42,035 nucleotides of DNA from an uncultured Oscillospiraceae bacterium (GCA_900546785.1 URED01000018.1:1-42035); one strand, 5' to 3'. Shown: positions 1-8,616, counted from the first letter of the stretch. Translations and numbers: made by a program. Notes: generated from the sequence alone by a model not told the origin.

Positions 1-167
1 CGGAAAGCGCAAATGGCGCATGAACCAAGTGTTCATGCGCCATTTAACTGTTTTTATACGTATTATTTGTTTACGATTAAGTCGCTTTTCTACTGTTTGT
101 TGCTTTTCTTTGCTTTGAATATATGAAGCATATATCGCGCGGTTCAGCCGACTTTATCGACAGTCTG
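1..167. repeat. Dispersed intergenic repeat, copy A
   Basis: This non-coding stretch matches 17511-17676 along its whole length. The ends are nearly identical: CGGAAAGCGCAAATG at the left, and a block of about 30 bases ending in TTTATCGACAGTCTG at the right. The middle is diverged and AT-rich. A 15-bp inverted repeat (11-25 with 31-45, loop 26-30) forms a strong hairpin. The element may continue left of the window. It lies directly behind the 3' end of the transketolase C gene on the minus strand, and copy B is placed the same way behind the Nudix gene. Confidence 0.85.
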
Positions 168-197
168 AGACCGCTCCTGCCGGAGCGGTCTCAGACT
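162..197. terminator. 16-bp perfect hairpin at the end of the transketolase operon
   Basis: Bases 162-177 and 182-197 form a perfect 16-bp GC-rich stem around a 4-base loop. On the minus strand it directly follows the transketolase C stop codon. No U-tract follows, so it may act as a 3' mRNA-stabilising hairpin or a weak terminator instead of a classical intrinsic terminator. Confidence 0.6.
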
Positions 198-1141
198 TAC
201 TTACTTAAAAAATCCTTTGCCGTTTTTACGATATTTTCCGAGGACAGGCCGAACTGCTTGAGCAGATCCTTTGCAGGACCGCTGTGGCCGAATTCGTCAT
301 TAATGCCTATCCGTTTTACGGGAACCGGGCATTCCTCGCTTAAAGCGGCGCACACAGCCTCTCCGAGGCCGCCTACGACATTATGCTCCTCAACGGTGAT
401 GACCTTGCCGGTTTTTTTAGCGGAGGCAACAACGAGTTCCTTATCAAGCGGTTTAATCGTTGCAATATTGATGATCTCCGCATCTATGCCGCAGATCTCA
501 AGCTCATTGCCGGCCTCGATCGCTTCGGCAACCATGAGCCCGTTGGCAATAATCGTTACATCCGTACCTTTTCTGACAAGTTCGCCCTTGCCGATCTCAA
601 ATTTATAATCATCGCCGTGAAAAACAGGAACGGCAAGCCTTCCGAACCTGAGATATACAGGCCCTTCATAATCATATGCCGCCTTTACCGCCTGCTTTGC
701 CTCAACATCATCCGCAGGGCAGATGACCACCATACCGGGGATTGAGCGCATGAGCGCAAAATCCTCACAGCACTGGTGGGAAGCGCCGTCCTCACCCACG
801 GAAATACCCGCGTGCGTTGCGCCTATTTTAACATTCAGGTGGGGGTAGCCTATGGAATTCCTTATCTGCTCAAACGCCCTGCCTGCTGCAAACATGGCAA
901 AGCTGGAAGCAAACGGAACAAAGCCCATCGTGCTCAGACCGGCAGCAACGCTCATCATATTTGATTCCGCAATTCCGCAGTTTATATGGCGCTGCGGGAA
1001 CGCCTTTTTGAATATAGCCGTTTTTGTTGCCGCTGAAAGGTCCGCGTCAAGCACGACCAAATTATCCGCGCCGTTCTCCGCAAGATCCTTGAGCGCATTT
1101 CCGTAGCTTTCGCGGGTTGCAACACATTTTACATCTGCCAT
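197..1141 (-). CDS. Transketolase, C-terminal subunit
   Basis: This is the pyrimidine-binding plus C-terminal half (314 aa) of a split transketolase. With its N-terminal partner it transfers two-carbon ketol units in the non-oxidative pentose phosphate pathway, using thiamine diphosphate. The motif around GIAESNM (about residue 57) carries the conserved glutamate that activates the cofactor. The RFGR region and the late GGLGEAV stretch fit the transketolase C-terminal domain. I chose the ATG at 1141 (MADVKC) because GGAGGC sits six bases upstream; a GTG six bases earlier is less likely. The neighbouring subunit's stop codon lies within this start region, which indicates translational coupling. 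Split transketolases of this type are common in Clostridia. DXS is a homologous alternative but is normally a single long protein. Confidence 0.93.
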   Translation of the reverse strand: MADVKCVATRESYGNALKDLAENGADNLVVLDADLSAATKTAIFKKAFPQRHINCGIAESNMMSVAAGLSTMGFVPFASSFAMFAAGRAFEQIRNSIGYPHLNVKIGATHAGISVGEDGASHQCCEDFALMRSIPGMVVICPADDVEAKQAVKAAYDYEGPVYLRFGRLAVPVFHGDDYKFEIGKGELVRKGTDVTIIANGLMVAEAIEAGNELEICGIDAEIINIATIKPLDKELVVASAKKTGKVITVEEHNVVGGLGEAVCAALSEECPVPVKRIGINDEFGHSGPAKDLLKQFGLSSENIVKTAKDFLSK

Positions 1142-1143
1142 GA

Positions 1144-1983
1144 TCACGCCTCCAATTCAGCAAGCTTTTCGCCGAGTTCTTTTATTGCGATCTCGTATTC
1201 CTGCTGATTGGGCGCTTTGCCGTGCCAATCAACAGCGTTTTCCATATACGAAACGCCCATGCCCTTAACGGTCTTCATAACGATTGCAAAGGGTTTACTG
1301 CTTTTTTCAAACAGCGCAAACGCCTTTTCAAGATCATCAAAATCATTCCCGTTTATTACAACGCATTCAAAGCCGAATGCACGTACCTTTTCATCTATGG
1401 GCTCTGCGCTCATAACGTCCTCGCAGGCGCCGTCTATCTGAAGGCCGTTAACGTCTATAATAACACAAAGGTTATCCAGGTTGTACTGAGAAGCGAACAT
1501 CATAGCCTCCCATACCTGACCCTCTTCTATTTCGCCGTCACCCAAAAGGGTATAGATCTTGACGTCACTGCCGAGCATCTTTGCGCCCTTTGCCATTCCG
1601 CATGCCGCGCTTATGCCCTGACCGAGTGAGCCGGTGCTCATATCCACTCCGGGAACGGTATTCATATTCGGGTGGCCCTGGAGATAGGAATCTATATGGC
1701 GAAGCGTTTTAAGATCCTCCACCGGGAAGAAGCCCTTGTAAGCAAGCGCGCTGTAAAGCGCAGGCGCCGCATGACCTTTTGAAAGAACAAATCTGTCCCT
1801 TTTAGGAGATCTTGGGTCCTTTACATCATAATTCATCTGCCTACCGTAAAGATAGGCAATCACATCGGCGGCCGAAAGGCTTCCGCCCGGGTGGCCTGCC
1901 TTGGCACTGTACGTGCTTTCGATAATGCCGAGCCTTATCTGCGCGGCATAGATCTCAAGCTCTCGTTTGAGTTCACTGTTCAT
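1144..1983 (-). CDS. Transketolase, N-terminal subunit
   Basis: This 279-aa protein is the diphosphate-binding half of the split transketolase. Visible motifs are GHPGGSLSAADV near residue 28, KGHAAPALY near 70, GSLGQGISAA near 117, and the thiamine-diphosphate signature GDGEIEEGQ followed about 25 residues later by the metal-binding Asn of IDVNGLQ. It should form an alpha2beta2 enzyme with the downstream C subunit in the cytoplasm. Its start is preceded by AAGGAGC. Only 17 bases separate it from the end of the LCP gene, so all four genes from the sortase to transketolase C may be one transcript. Linkage of central carbon metabolism to wall genes is probably incidental. Confidence 0.94.
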   Translation of the reverse strand: MNSELKRELEIYAAQIRLGIIESTYSAKAGHPGGSLSAADVIAYLYGRQMNYDVKDPRSPKRDRFVLSKGHAAPALYSALAYKGFFPVEDLKTLRHIDSYLQGHPNMNTVPGVDMSTGSLGQGISAACGMAKGAKMLGSDVKIYTLLGDGEIEEGQVWEAMMFASQYNLDNLCVIIDVNGLQIDGACEDVMSAEPIDEKVRAFGFECVVINGNDFDDLEKAFALFEKSSKPFAIVMKTVKGMGVSYMENAVDWHGKAPNQQEYEIAIKELGEKLAELEA

Positions 1984-2000
1984 AGCTTGCTCCTTTTATA

Positions 2001-3290
2001 TTAATTGACCTGCTCATAAAAGCAGTTTACAACAACATCCATAACGGAATCCTCATCAAGGTAATATTCCGCGAATACATCTTCCGTAGCGCTCTCCGAT
2101 GCGCGCATCTCGCCCTCAAGCGTATACTGCGTATAGCCCGAAATGCCGTGGGATAGCGCAACAGAGGCAAGGTAAGTTACCTCACTCAGAGATATATTGG
2201 TCTGGCTGTATTCGGCAGCCGTGTTATAAAGGTTTGAGACTACGGAAAAATCACTTGTTACAGCCTGCCTGAGCTGCTCAACATACGCCTCGATATACTG
2301 GGTCTGGCGCTGCGTTCTGTTCAGCGACGCCTCTATGGAATCCATATCTCTCTGGCGCACATAGGTTTCGGCAAAATCGCCTTGGATCGTTACGGTATCC
2401 CCTTCATATACACCCTGTGCCGGGAAATCGTAAAGCGAGGTGACGGTGACGCCGCCGATCGCGTCATTAAGCGGCGCAATACCGCTCAGGTCAAGGGCAA
2501 AATATTTTTCAATCGGTACATTGCCGAGTATACGGCTGATAGAAGTTGTAACATTTTCACATGAAGAGGTGCCGCCGTCACCGTAAGCGTACGCAAGACA
2601 GAGCTGCATATTCTGTGTTCTGACAAATTCTCCGCTGACGGTATAAAGATCAACGTCTACCATCGTATCACGCGGAATCGTGATCACGCTGATCTCGCCT
2701 GTATTGGTATCGATAACGCCGACGATATCCGTATCCGCCTGACCGGCGTTGCCTATAACGGAATCGCCGTTTACGGAAAGATTCTCGCGATCCACACCAA
2801 TAAAGGCAAACGCAACTTTATTGCTGTCGTAAACATAGGTGTGGCCGTTGTAGATGATCGTTTCCTCATATTTTGGATTGGCAGGCGCAACAACAAGGGA
2901 ATTATGACCCGTGTCCCTTAAATAAAGATATGTACCGCCGATTATAGCCACGCCTGCAAAGAGGATCACAAGCAGAATGATAAGTATTCTTACTATAAGA
3001 GGCAGTTTCTTCTTTCTTTTATGATGCCGCCTTCTTGTGTGGTGCCTGTGTGAACTGCCGTGCGAGCTATGCGAACCGTGTGACCTGCGGGAACCGCTGC
3101 CGGAGGAGTGGTGATGATGATGGTGGTGCGAAGCATGATACTCCTCCTCCGTAAACAATATATCGCTGCCGCTCTGCGTTTTGGCAGGCTCTGCCTGCGG
3201 CTGTTCTTTGAGCCGGGGGCTTTCCGCTCCGCCCGCAAAAAGAAAATCTTCGTTTGCCGAATCTAAATTAGGATCAATTTGTTTGTTCAT
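2001..3290 (-). CDS. LytR-CpsA-Psr (LCP) family cell-wall protein with His-rich N-terminus
   Basis: LCP proteins transfer undecaprenyl-linked glycopolymers (teichoic acid or capsule) onto peptidoglycan outside the membrane. This 429-aa protein has a cytoplasmic tail of about 100 residues, one membrane segment (LPLIVRILIILLVILFAGVA, about residues 98-125), then the LCP domain. Within it are FIGVDRE, the ADTDIVGVID stretch, SVITIPRDTMV with the conserved Arg-Asp, and the late YVRQRD motif. The tail is unusual: it has a run of seven consecutive histidines followed by SSGSGS, further His/Ser/Arg repeats and a basic KRKKK stop-transfer patch. It overlaps the upstream sortase gene by 17 bases, which implies co-translation and a shared role at the cell surface. 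Confidence 0.92.
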   Translation of the reverse strand: MNKQIDPNLDSANEDFLFAGGAESPRLKEQPQAEPAKTQSGSDILFTEEEYHASHHHHHHHSSGSGSRRSHGSHSSHGSSHRHHTRRRHHKRKKKLPLIVRILIILLVILFAGVAIIGGTYLYLRDTGHNSLVVAPANPKYEETIIYNGHTYVYDSNKVAFAFIGVDRENLSVNGDSVIGNAGQADTDIVGVIDTNTGEISVITIPRDTMVDVDLYTVSGEFVRTQNMQLCLAYAYGDGGTSSCENVTTSISRILGNVPIEKYFALDLSGIAPLNDAIGGVTVTSLYDFPAQGVYEGDTVTIQGDFAETYVRQRDMDSIEASLNRTQRQTQYIEAYVEQLRQAVTSDFSVVSNLYNTAAEYSQTNISLSEVTYLASVALSHGISGYTQYTLEGEMRASESATEDVFAEYYLDEDSVMDVVVNCFYEQVN

Positions 3291-4065
3291 CTTTTACCAA
3301 CACTCCGCAAACAAGATACCTGTTGCTTTCCTGATTGGTGATGCAAGTGGAAAGCACAACGATCTTGCTGTTTTCATCAATTTGTGTATCAAGCTCTGTT
3401 CTGGCATTTTTAAGGGTTGAATTCGGATTCTTGACCGTTTCCTGAAAATCCGCAAGATCCTGCGCAACGGCAAAATTAAAGGAATTCATGATATGCCTGT
3501 CATCATACTTAAAGGCGGAGACCACCTGATACGTAAGCTTTCTGCCGGGCATATAGATGTAAAAATATTCGTGGGAATTAAAAAATTCCTCGTCCTCAAA
3601 TTTATGAAGCGTAGTAAACATCGTTTCCCTATACCCGTTATGGCCGTAAATGACCGTTACGGGATCCGAAAAATCCTTGCTGTTTGAGCCCTGCGTATAG
3701 ATTGCACCGCTTGCGAGCCACGATTTATCATAAGCACTGTGGCGCAGATAAAAATCATCGTCATTCGCGCTTTGAACGATGGGGTAGTCCACATCCGTAT
3801 CGTCTATTTTTATCCAAGCATAGATTTCATCATTGTCCGCCTGAAGCGATTCAAAATCCACAGGGTTATCGGCAAGCGGGCCGGTCTGCCCGGTTGCATC
3901 CGGCGTTGTGACAAGCTCGGATTCCCTTTGCGCCATTGAGGAATTATAGATATAAAAGCCTATATGGACGCACGCGCAGATAAAAATAATGATTGCAAGG
4001 ATCAAAAGTATGATTCGTTTGCCGTTCTTATTTTTCTTTTTATTTTCACTATTATTTTCGTTCAT
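3274..4065 (-). CDS. Class B sortase
   Basis: Sortases cut a C-terminal sorting motif and attach the protein covalently to peptidoglycan. This 263-aa protein has a basic N-terminus, a membrane anchor (about residues 16-40), and a sortase B domain. The catalytic His is in YGHN, the nucleophilic Cys in VVLSTCI, and the conserved Arg in NRYLVCGVLV near the C-terminus. The segment WIKIDDTDVDYPIVQ is typical of the family. An SPDTG-bearing secreted protein is encoded immediately upstream (4182-4736) and is the likely local substrate. A terminator separates the two, so the sortase is probably expressed independently, with the LCP gene downstream. No convincing promoter was found in the 4066-4130 gap. 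Confidence 0.94.
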   Translation of the reverse strand: MNENNSENKKKNKNGKRIILLILAIIIFICACVHIGFYIYNSSMAQRESELVTTPDATGQTGPLADNPVDFESLQADNDEIYAWIKIDDTDVDYPIVQSANDDDFYLRHSAYDKSWLASGAIYTQGSNSKDFSDPVTVIYGHNGYRETMFTTLHKFEDEEFFNSHEYFYIYMPGRKLTYQVVSAFKYDDRHIMNSFNFAVAQDLADFQETVKNPNSTLKNARTELDTQIDENSKIVVLSTCITNQESNRYLVCGVLVKDEQTN

Positions 4066-4132
4066 TTATCTTCACCGCAATATAAATTAAAAAACCAAAA
4101 ATACAGTTTATTTAAAGACAGTGCCGCATTAA

Positions 4133-4162
4133 AAAAACCTGCTCGCTTGCGAACAGGTTTTT
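4133..4162 (-). terminator. Intrinsic terminator after the SPDTG protein gene
   Basis: On the minus strand a stem of CTGTTCGC/GCGAGCAG extended by A-T pairs is followed by a run of six T. It ends the 4182-4736 transcript before the sortase gene. Confidence 0.8.
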
Positions 4163-4181
4163 AAGCAATTAAATATCCGTA

Positions 4182-4736
4182 TTATTCAGCGTCCTTTTTC
4201 TTGGAAAGAGCAAGGATTGCAGCACCTGCACACGCTGCGCAAACCGCTGCCGCCGCTACTGAAACGCCGGTATCGGGAGAAGTAGCAGAGGTATCCTTAT
4301 CAACAGTTGTGGATTCGCCGGTGGTAGCGCCGCCAACATCTACAAGCGCGTTAACGGTATAACCGTCCGGTGATTCAAAAGCATCCCAGTCAAGGACTTC
4401 AAGAATAAGCGTATTGCCTTCCTGGCTTACGATTCTGCAAACGCTGCTTGCAGCGCTCAGGGTGATTGCATTGCCGTCTTTGTCAATAAAATTCCAGCCG
4501 GTAAGCGTACCGCTGCCGGTATAGGTAAATACAAGCTGATCCGAGCCTGCTTCAAGCTGGGAGCCGCTTACCTGCGTTGAGGGCTGACCGTTGAGCAGAG
4601 GATCATTTGCCTCATGCACGATTGCAACAGCCTCAGGGCTGTAAACATGGATGGCAGCCATTGCCGGCGCGGAAAAAGCAGCGCAAACGGAAAACGCGGC
4701 AATTACTGAAATCACAGCCGAAATAATCTTTTTCAT
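4182..4736 (-). CDS. Secreted protein with C-terminal SPDTG sorting signal
   Basis: This 184-aa protein has the full layout of a sortase substrate: a signal peptide (residues 1-27, ending AMA), a short extracellular domain (28-145), a Thr/Ser-rich linker, SPDTG at 153-157, a hydrophobic Ala-rich segment and a basic tail (KKKDAE). The middle has a beta-rich look (TGSGTLTGWNFIDKDGN) and I recognise no catalytic motif. SPxTG/PPxTG motifs are known substrates of clostridial class B sortases, and a class B sortase lies next to it. I start it at 4736 (MKKII), with GAGGTG six bases upstream; a GTG nine bases earlier would overlap that site. It has its own promoter (4786-4814) and terminator. Its function beyond surface attachment is unknown. 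Confidence 0.85.
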   Translation of the reverse strand: MKKIISAVISVIAAFSVCAAFSAPAMAAIHVYSPEAVAIVHEANDPLLNGQPSTQVSGSQLEAGSDQLVFTYTGSGTLTGWNFIDKDGNAITLSAASSVCRIVSQEGNTLILEVLDWDAFESPDGYTVNALVDVGGATTGESTTVDKDTSATSPDTGVSVAAAAVCAACAGAAILALSKKKDAE

Positions 4737-4785
4737 AATAAACACCTCTATAAATATTATTAACTATCCTAAAATATACAACTGC

Positions 4786-4814
4786 ATTATATCATTTTAA
4801 TTTGATTTTGTAAA
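4786..4814 (-). promoter_or_regulatory. Sigma-A promoter for the SPDTG protein
   Basis: On the minus strand TTTACA and TATAAT are separated by 17 bases. They lie about 50 bases upstream of the start codon in an AT-rich region. Confidence 0.75.
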
Positions 4815-4852
4815 GGGTTTAGGAAAAAAATATTTTACAAATTCGTTACAAA

Positions 4853-6703
4853 TTATGTTAATTGTGATTTCCCGGTGCAAAGTTCATAATATCTGCCGTG
4901 GTTGGCAAGCAGATCATCATGATCTCCGCGTTCAATGATAACGCCGTGTTCGAGCACCATAATGGCGTTTGAATTTCTTACGGTTGAAAGGCGGTGCGCG
5001 ATAACGAAAACGGTTCTGCCCGCCATGAGCCTATCCATGCCATGCTCGATATGAAGCTCCGTTCTTGTGTCTACAGAAGAGGTTGCTTCATCAAGTATCA
5101 GCACCGTGGGCTTTGCAACCGCCGCCCTTGCAATGGCAAGAAGCTGGCGCTGGCCCTGGGACAGATTATCGCCGTCGCCCGAGATCATTGTGTCATAACC
5201 CTGCGGCAGTCTTCTGATAAACGAATGCGCCGAGGCGAGCTTGGCTGCGGCAATACATTCCTCGTCCGTAGCTTCAAGCCTGCCGTAGCGGATATTGTCC
5301 ATCACGGTGCCGGTAAACAGATGTGTATCCTGAAGCACTATGGAAAGCGTTTTTCTCAGATCATCCTTTTTGATGCGTTTTATATCGATGCCGTCATATG
5401 TGATAACACCGTCCTGAATATCGTAAAAACGGTTTATAAGATTCGTTATCGTGGTCTTTCCGGCGCCTGTGGAGCCGACAAAGGCGATCTTCTGACCGTG
5501 CTTGGCATAAAGCGACACATGTTTAAGCACCGGCTTTTCGGGAACATATGAGAAATTGACGTCTTTGAATACAACGTTGCCCTCCACCGGAATCAGATTT
5601 CCGGAATCATTCCAAAATAGCCTTCTTTCGCCGTTTTCCGTGCGTTCCTCAAGGGTGACGCTGCCTTCGTCAACCTCCGGTTCCATATCCATGATCTCAA
5701 ACACACGCTCCGCGCCCGCAAGTGCGGAAAAAATAGTGTTCATCTGGTTTGCGATCTGGTTAATGGGCTGCGTAAACTGTTTTGAATAGCTTAAAAAGGT
5801 AAAATATATACCTATATCAATATTGCCCATCAGCACGAGCAGCCCGCCTGCAAGCGCGATCGTAGCATAGCTGGCGTTATTTATTCCGGTTGAGCTGGGG
5901 CCCATAACGCCGGCATAAAAGTTTGCGTTTGTTGCCGCTTTTCTGAATTTTTCGTTGCATTCTCTGAATTCGCTGTTGATCTTTTCCTCATGGTTAAAGA
6001 CCTTGACGACCTTAAGGCCCTCAACGGATTCCTCAATATTTCCGTTCATGATACCAAGCTCTTTTTGCTGGGCGCGGAAATATTTTCTTGACTGCTTTCC
6101 TATCTTGCTTACTGCAAGCACCATCACAACAAGGAACACAACGGCAATTGCAAAAAGCGGCGGGCTTAAAACGATCATCATAACGATAATGCCCACAAAA
6201 GTAAATGCAGAGGAAACCAGCTGCACCATGGACTGCTCCAGCATCATCTGAACATTATCCACGTCATTCGTAAAGCGGCTCATGATCTCGCCGTGCGTTT
6301 TGCTGTCAAAATACCTGAGCGGCAGCGACTGCATACGGTTAAACAGTTCTTTCCTTATAAGATTGGTCGTTTTATAAGCGATCGTTACCATAACTCTGCT
6401 CTGAATGAACGAAAACAGAGCCGTGCCGCAGTAGAGCGCACCGACGATGATCAGATTTTTGGCAAGCAGTTTTATGCCCTCTGTCAAAAACGTGCCGGCA
6501 AGCACGGTAGATTCAATATCATTCAGTATGGGGCGCAGCCAGTATGACGCGCCGATCTGGCAGACGGTGCTGAGCACGAGCGAAATAAAAACAATTACAA
6601 GGAACAGCTTGCTCCTGCCCATGTATTCCAGGATCCTGCCAAAGGTCTTTTTGGCATTTTTGGGCTTTGCGTAGCCGTGTTTGTTATCCATCGGTCCCGG
6701 CAT
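4853..6703 (-). CDS. Heterodimeric ABC exporter, catalytically consensus subunit
   Basis: A 616-aa membrane exporter half with six membrane helices (about residues 30-330) followed by an ATPase domain. Walker A is STGAGKTT at 411-418, the Q-loop is VLQDTHLF, the signature is LSQGQ at 514-518, and Walker B ends in LDEATS with the catalytic Glu at 539. The deviant LSQGQ signature with an intact Glu is the pattern of TM288-type subunits, whose partners carry the degenerate site. The start overlaps the upstream gene's stop codon (TAATG), so translation is coupled. A second ATG four codons in is possible. The pair probably exports hydrophobic compounds, lipids or peptides; the substrate cannot be told from sequence. 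Confidence 0.93.
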   Translation of the reverse strand: MPGPMDNKHGYAKPKNAKKTFGRILEYMGRSKLFLVIVFISLVLSTVCQIGASYWLRPILNDIESTVLAGTFLTEGIKLLAKNLIIVGALYCGTALFSFIQSRVMVTIAYKTTNLIRKELFNRMQSLPLRYFDSKTHGEIMSRFTNDVDNVQMMLEQSMVQLVSSAFTFVGIIVMMIVLSPPLFAIAVVFLVVMVLAVSKIGKQSRKYFRAQQKELGIMNGNIEESVEGLKVVKVFNHEEKINSEFRECNEKFRKAATNANFYAGVMGPSSTGINNASYATIALAGGLLVLMGNIDIGIYFTFLSYSKQFTQPINQIANQMNTIFSALAGAERVFEIMDMEPEVDEGSVTLEERTENGERRLFWNDSGNLIPVEGNVVFKDVNFSYVPEKPVLKHVSLYAKHGQKIAFVGSTGAGKTTITNLINRFYDIQDGVITYDGIDIKRIKKDDLRKTLSIVLQDTHLFTGTVMDNIRYGRLEATDEECIAAAKLASAHSFIRRLPQGYDTMISGDGDNLSQGQRQLLAIARAAVAKPTVLILDEATSSVDTRTELHIEHGMDRLMAGRTVFVIAHRLSTVRNSNAIMVLEHGVIIERGDHDDLLANHGRYYELCTGKSQLT

Positions 6704-8454
6704 TATTCGCTCACCCCTTTCTGCTGCGTATTATAGATCTCCTGATATATCTCGTTGGTCTTCAGCAGATTATCATGGGTATCCATACCCTTGATCTCAC
6801 CGTCGTCCAGTACGATGATCTTATCCGCCTCCTGAACGGAAGAAACACGCTGTGCTATAATAAAAACAGTAGTGTCCTTCAGTTCGTTATAAAAGCTTGT
6901 CCTGATCTTAGCCTCCGTTGCCGTATCAACAGCGGAAGTAGAGTCATCAAGAATCAGTATCTTCGGTTGCTTTATCATTGCTCTTGCAATGCACAGGCGC
7001 TGTTTCTGACCGCCGGATAAATTCAGACCGCCCTGTGAAAGATCGGTATCATAACCGTTGGGCTGGCGCAGCACGAAATCATGTGCCTGCGCGTATTTGC
7101 AGGCCTTCTCGATCTCCTCATCCGTAGCGTCCGCTTTGCCCCAGCGGATATTATCCTTGATCGTGCCGCTGAACAGCACATTTTTCTGAAGGACTACGCC
7201 GATCATATCGCGCAGCGCCTTAACGTTGTAATTGCGCACGTCAACGCCGTCCACGAGCACCTGCCCGCCGGTAACGTCATAAAGGCGCGGGATCAAATTG
7301 ACCAGGCTGGATTTGCCGCAGCCCGTGCCGCCGACAACGCCTATGACCTCGCCCGGCTCGGCGGTAAAGCTGATATTATGAAGTATATCGTCGTCCGAAT
7401 CGGAGGAATTATACTTGAAATCAACATTTCTGAATTCCACCCTGCCCTTTGCGGACGTTTGATCCGGAATATAATTCTGTTCGCCGTCCTTTATATCGAC
7501 CTCTGTATTCAGCACTTCAACCACACGGTCGCCGCATGCCTTGCCCCTTGCAAGCTGGAGCAGCATCATGGAGATCATCATAAGGTTCATGAGCACCTGA
7601 ATGATATAAGAGGCAAAAACAGAGATCTCGCTTACGTCCATAACGCCGTTGCTGGCGTCTACGCCGCCGCGGTAATATACGAATACAACGACTGCGTTGA
7701 GCATCAGCATCATGATGGGCATAACGGTTACAACAAGGCCGGAAGCCTTTGCGCCCTGCGCCGCAAGATCGTCCGAAACGGTCCTGAACTTCTCTTTTTC
7801 ATGGTCCTCACGCACAAACGCCTTGACCACTCTTATGCCGATCAGATTTTCCTGAACGACGCGGTTTACGTTATCTATCTTTTTCTGCATCTTCTGAAAC
7901 ATCGGAAAGCCGAATTTCAGAACACATACCACAACCAGGATAAGAACAGGCAAAATGAAGAGCAGCAGCGCGCTCATTTTGGGGTTGATAGAAACCGCAA
8001 AAACAGCCGAAACGATAAGCAGAGCCGGACCGCGCACAAGAATACGCAGCGCCATCATGACTACCATTTGCAGCATGGTTATATCGTTCGTAAGCCTGGT
8101 GGTCAGTGATGCTGTTGAAAATTCGTCTATATTTTTAAATGAAAAAGTGCTTATCTTTTTATAAACGTCATTTCTGAGCCGAAAAGCAAAATCCTGGCTG
8201 CAGATTGAGGACGCTTTCATCGTTGCAAGGCCGCCGGCAAGGCCGAGAATGGCAAGCACCAGCATGCCGATTCCATAAAGAATAACATCTCTGCGCACCG
8301 ATTCAGACGAGGGGGCGGCATTTACCATTTCATATATTGAGCTTGCTATGGACGGGAGCGACAGCTCGCATATAGCCTCTATAATCATTCCGAGGGCGCT
8401 GATTGCCGCAAGATGCCAAAGCCCTTTCATGTAAGAGGCAAGCTTTTTGAGCAT
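6703..8454 (-). CDS. Heterodimeric ABC exporter, degenerate-site subunit
   Basis: Partner of the downstream exporter half (583 aa from the chosen start). Six membrane helices occupy the first 310 residues or so. The ATPase domain has Walker A GGTGCGKSS (375-383), canonical LSGGQ (479-483) and Walker B ILILDDSTS, in which the catalytic Glu is replaced by Asp (about residue 504). That replacement, opposite the partner's LSQGQ, makes one of the two ATP sites degenerate, as in TM287/288 and BmrCD. I chose the ATG at 8454 (MLKKLASYMK) because GGAGGA lies six bases upstream. The longer frame to 8529 would start inside the promoter at 8520-8548. It is first in the two-gene operon. Confidence 0.93.
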   Translation of the reverse strand: MLKKLASYMKGLWHLAAISALGMIIEAICELSLPSIASSIYEMVNAAPSSESVRRDVILYGIGMLVLAILGLAGGLATMKASSICSQDFAFRLRNDVYKKISTFSFKNIDEFSTASLTTRLTNDITMLQMVVMMALRILVRGPALLIVSAVFAVSINPKMSALLLFILPVLILVVVCVLKFGFPMFQKMQKKIDNVNRVVQENLIGIRVVKAFVREDHEKEKFRTVSDDLAAQGAKASGLVVTVMPIMMLMLNAVVVFVYYRGGVDASNGVMDVSEISVFASYIIQVLMNLMMISMMLLQLARGKACGDRVVEVLNTEVDIKDGEQNYIPDQTSAKGRVEFRNVDFKYNSSDSDDDILHNISFTAEPGEVIGVVGGTGCGKSSLVNLIPRLYDVTGGQVLVDGVDVRNYNVKALRDMIGVVLQKNVLFSGTIKDNIRWGKADATDEEIEKACKYAQAHDFVLRQPNGYDTDLSQGGLNLSGGQKQRLCIARAMIKQPKILILDDSTSAVDTATEAKIRTSFYNELKDTTVFIIAQRVSSVQEADKIIVLDDGEIKGMDTHDNLLKTNEIYQEIYNTQQKGVSE

Positions 8455-8519
8455 AACCATTCCTCCGTAATCTTGTATCAGCTTTCCGCCCCGAAAGGCG
8501 CGGGGCAAAATTTGTAAGT

Positions 8520-8548
8520 ATTCTAACATTATAACGAATTTAAATCAA
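8520..8548 (-). promoter_or_regulatory. Promoter of the ABC exporter operon
   Basis: On the minus strand TTGATT, 17 bases, TAGAAT. Its position shows that the ABC gene cannot start at 8529 and supports the ATG at 8454. Confidence 0.65.
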
Positions 8549-8587
8549 GGCAAAAAGCATTTATTTAACACTGTGTTAATTTTACGG

Positions 8588-8616
8588 TTGTCAAAATCCG
8601 CGCTTTATGCTAAAAT
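8588..8616 (+). promoter_or_regulatory. Promoter of rsmA
   Basis: TTGTCA, 17 bases, TAAAAT, about 65 bases before the rsmA start. It is divergent from the ABC operon promoter, with 40 bases between the two. Confidence 0.7.

Noticed and set aside
197..1983. 1-deoxyxylulose-5-phosphate synthase (dxs)
   Set aside because: It shares ancestry, but the split into two subunits and the KGHAAPALYSALAYKG region fit transketolase better.
7081..8109. Long open frame (342 codons) on the plus strand
   Set aside because: It is antisense to the ABC exporter gene, has no ribosome binding site and is rich in His/Ile/Asn as expected for a shadow frame.
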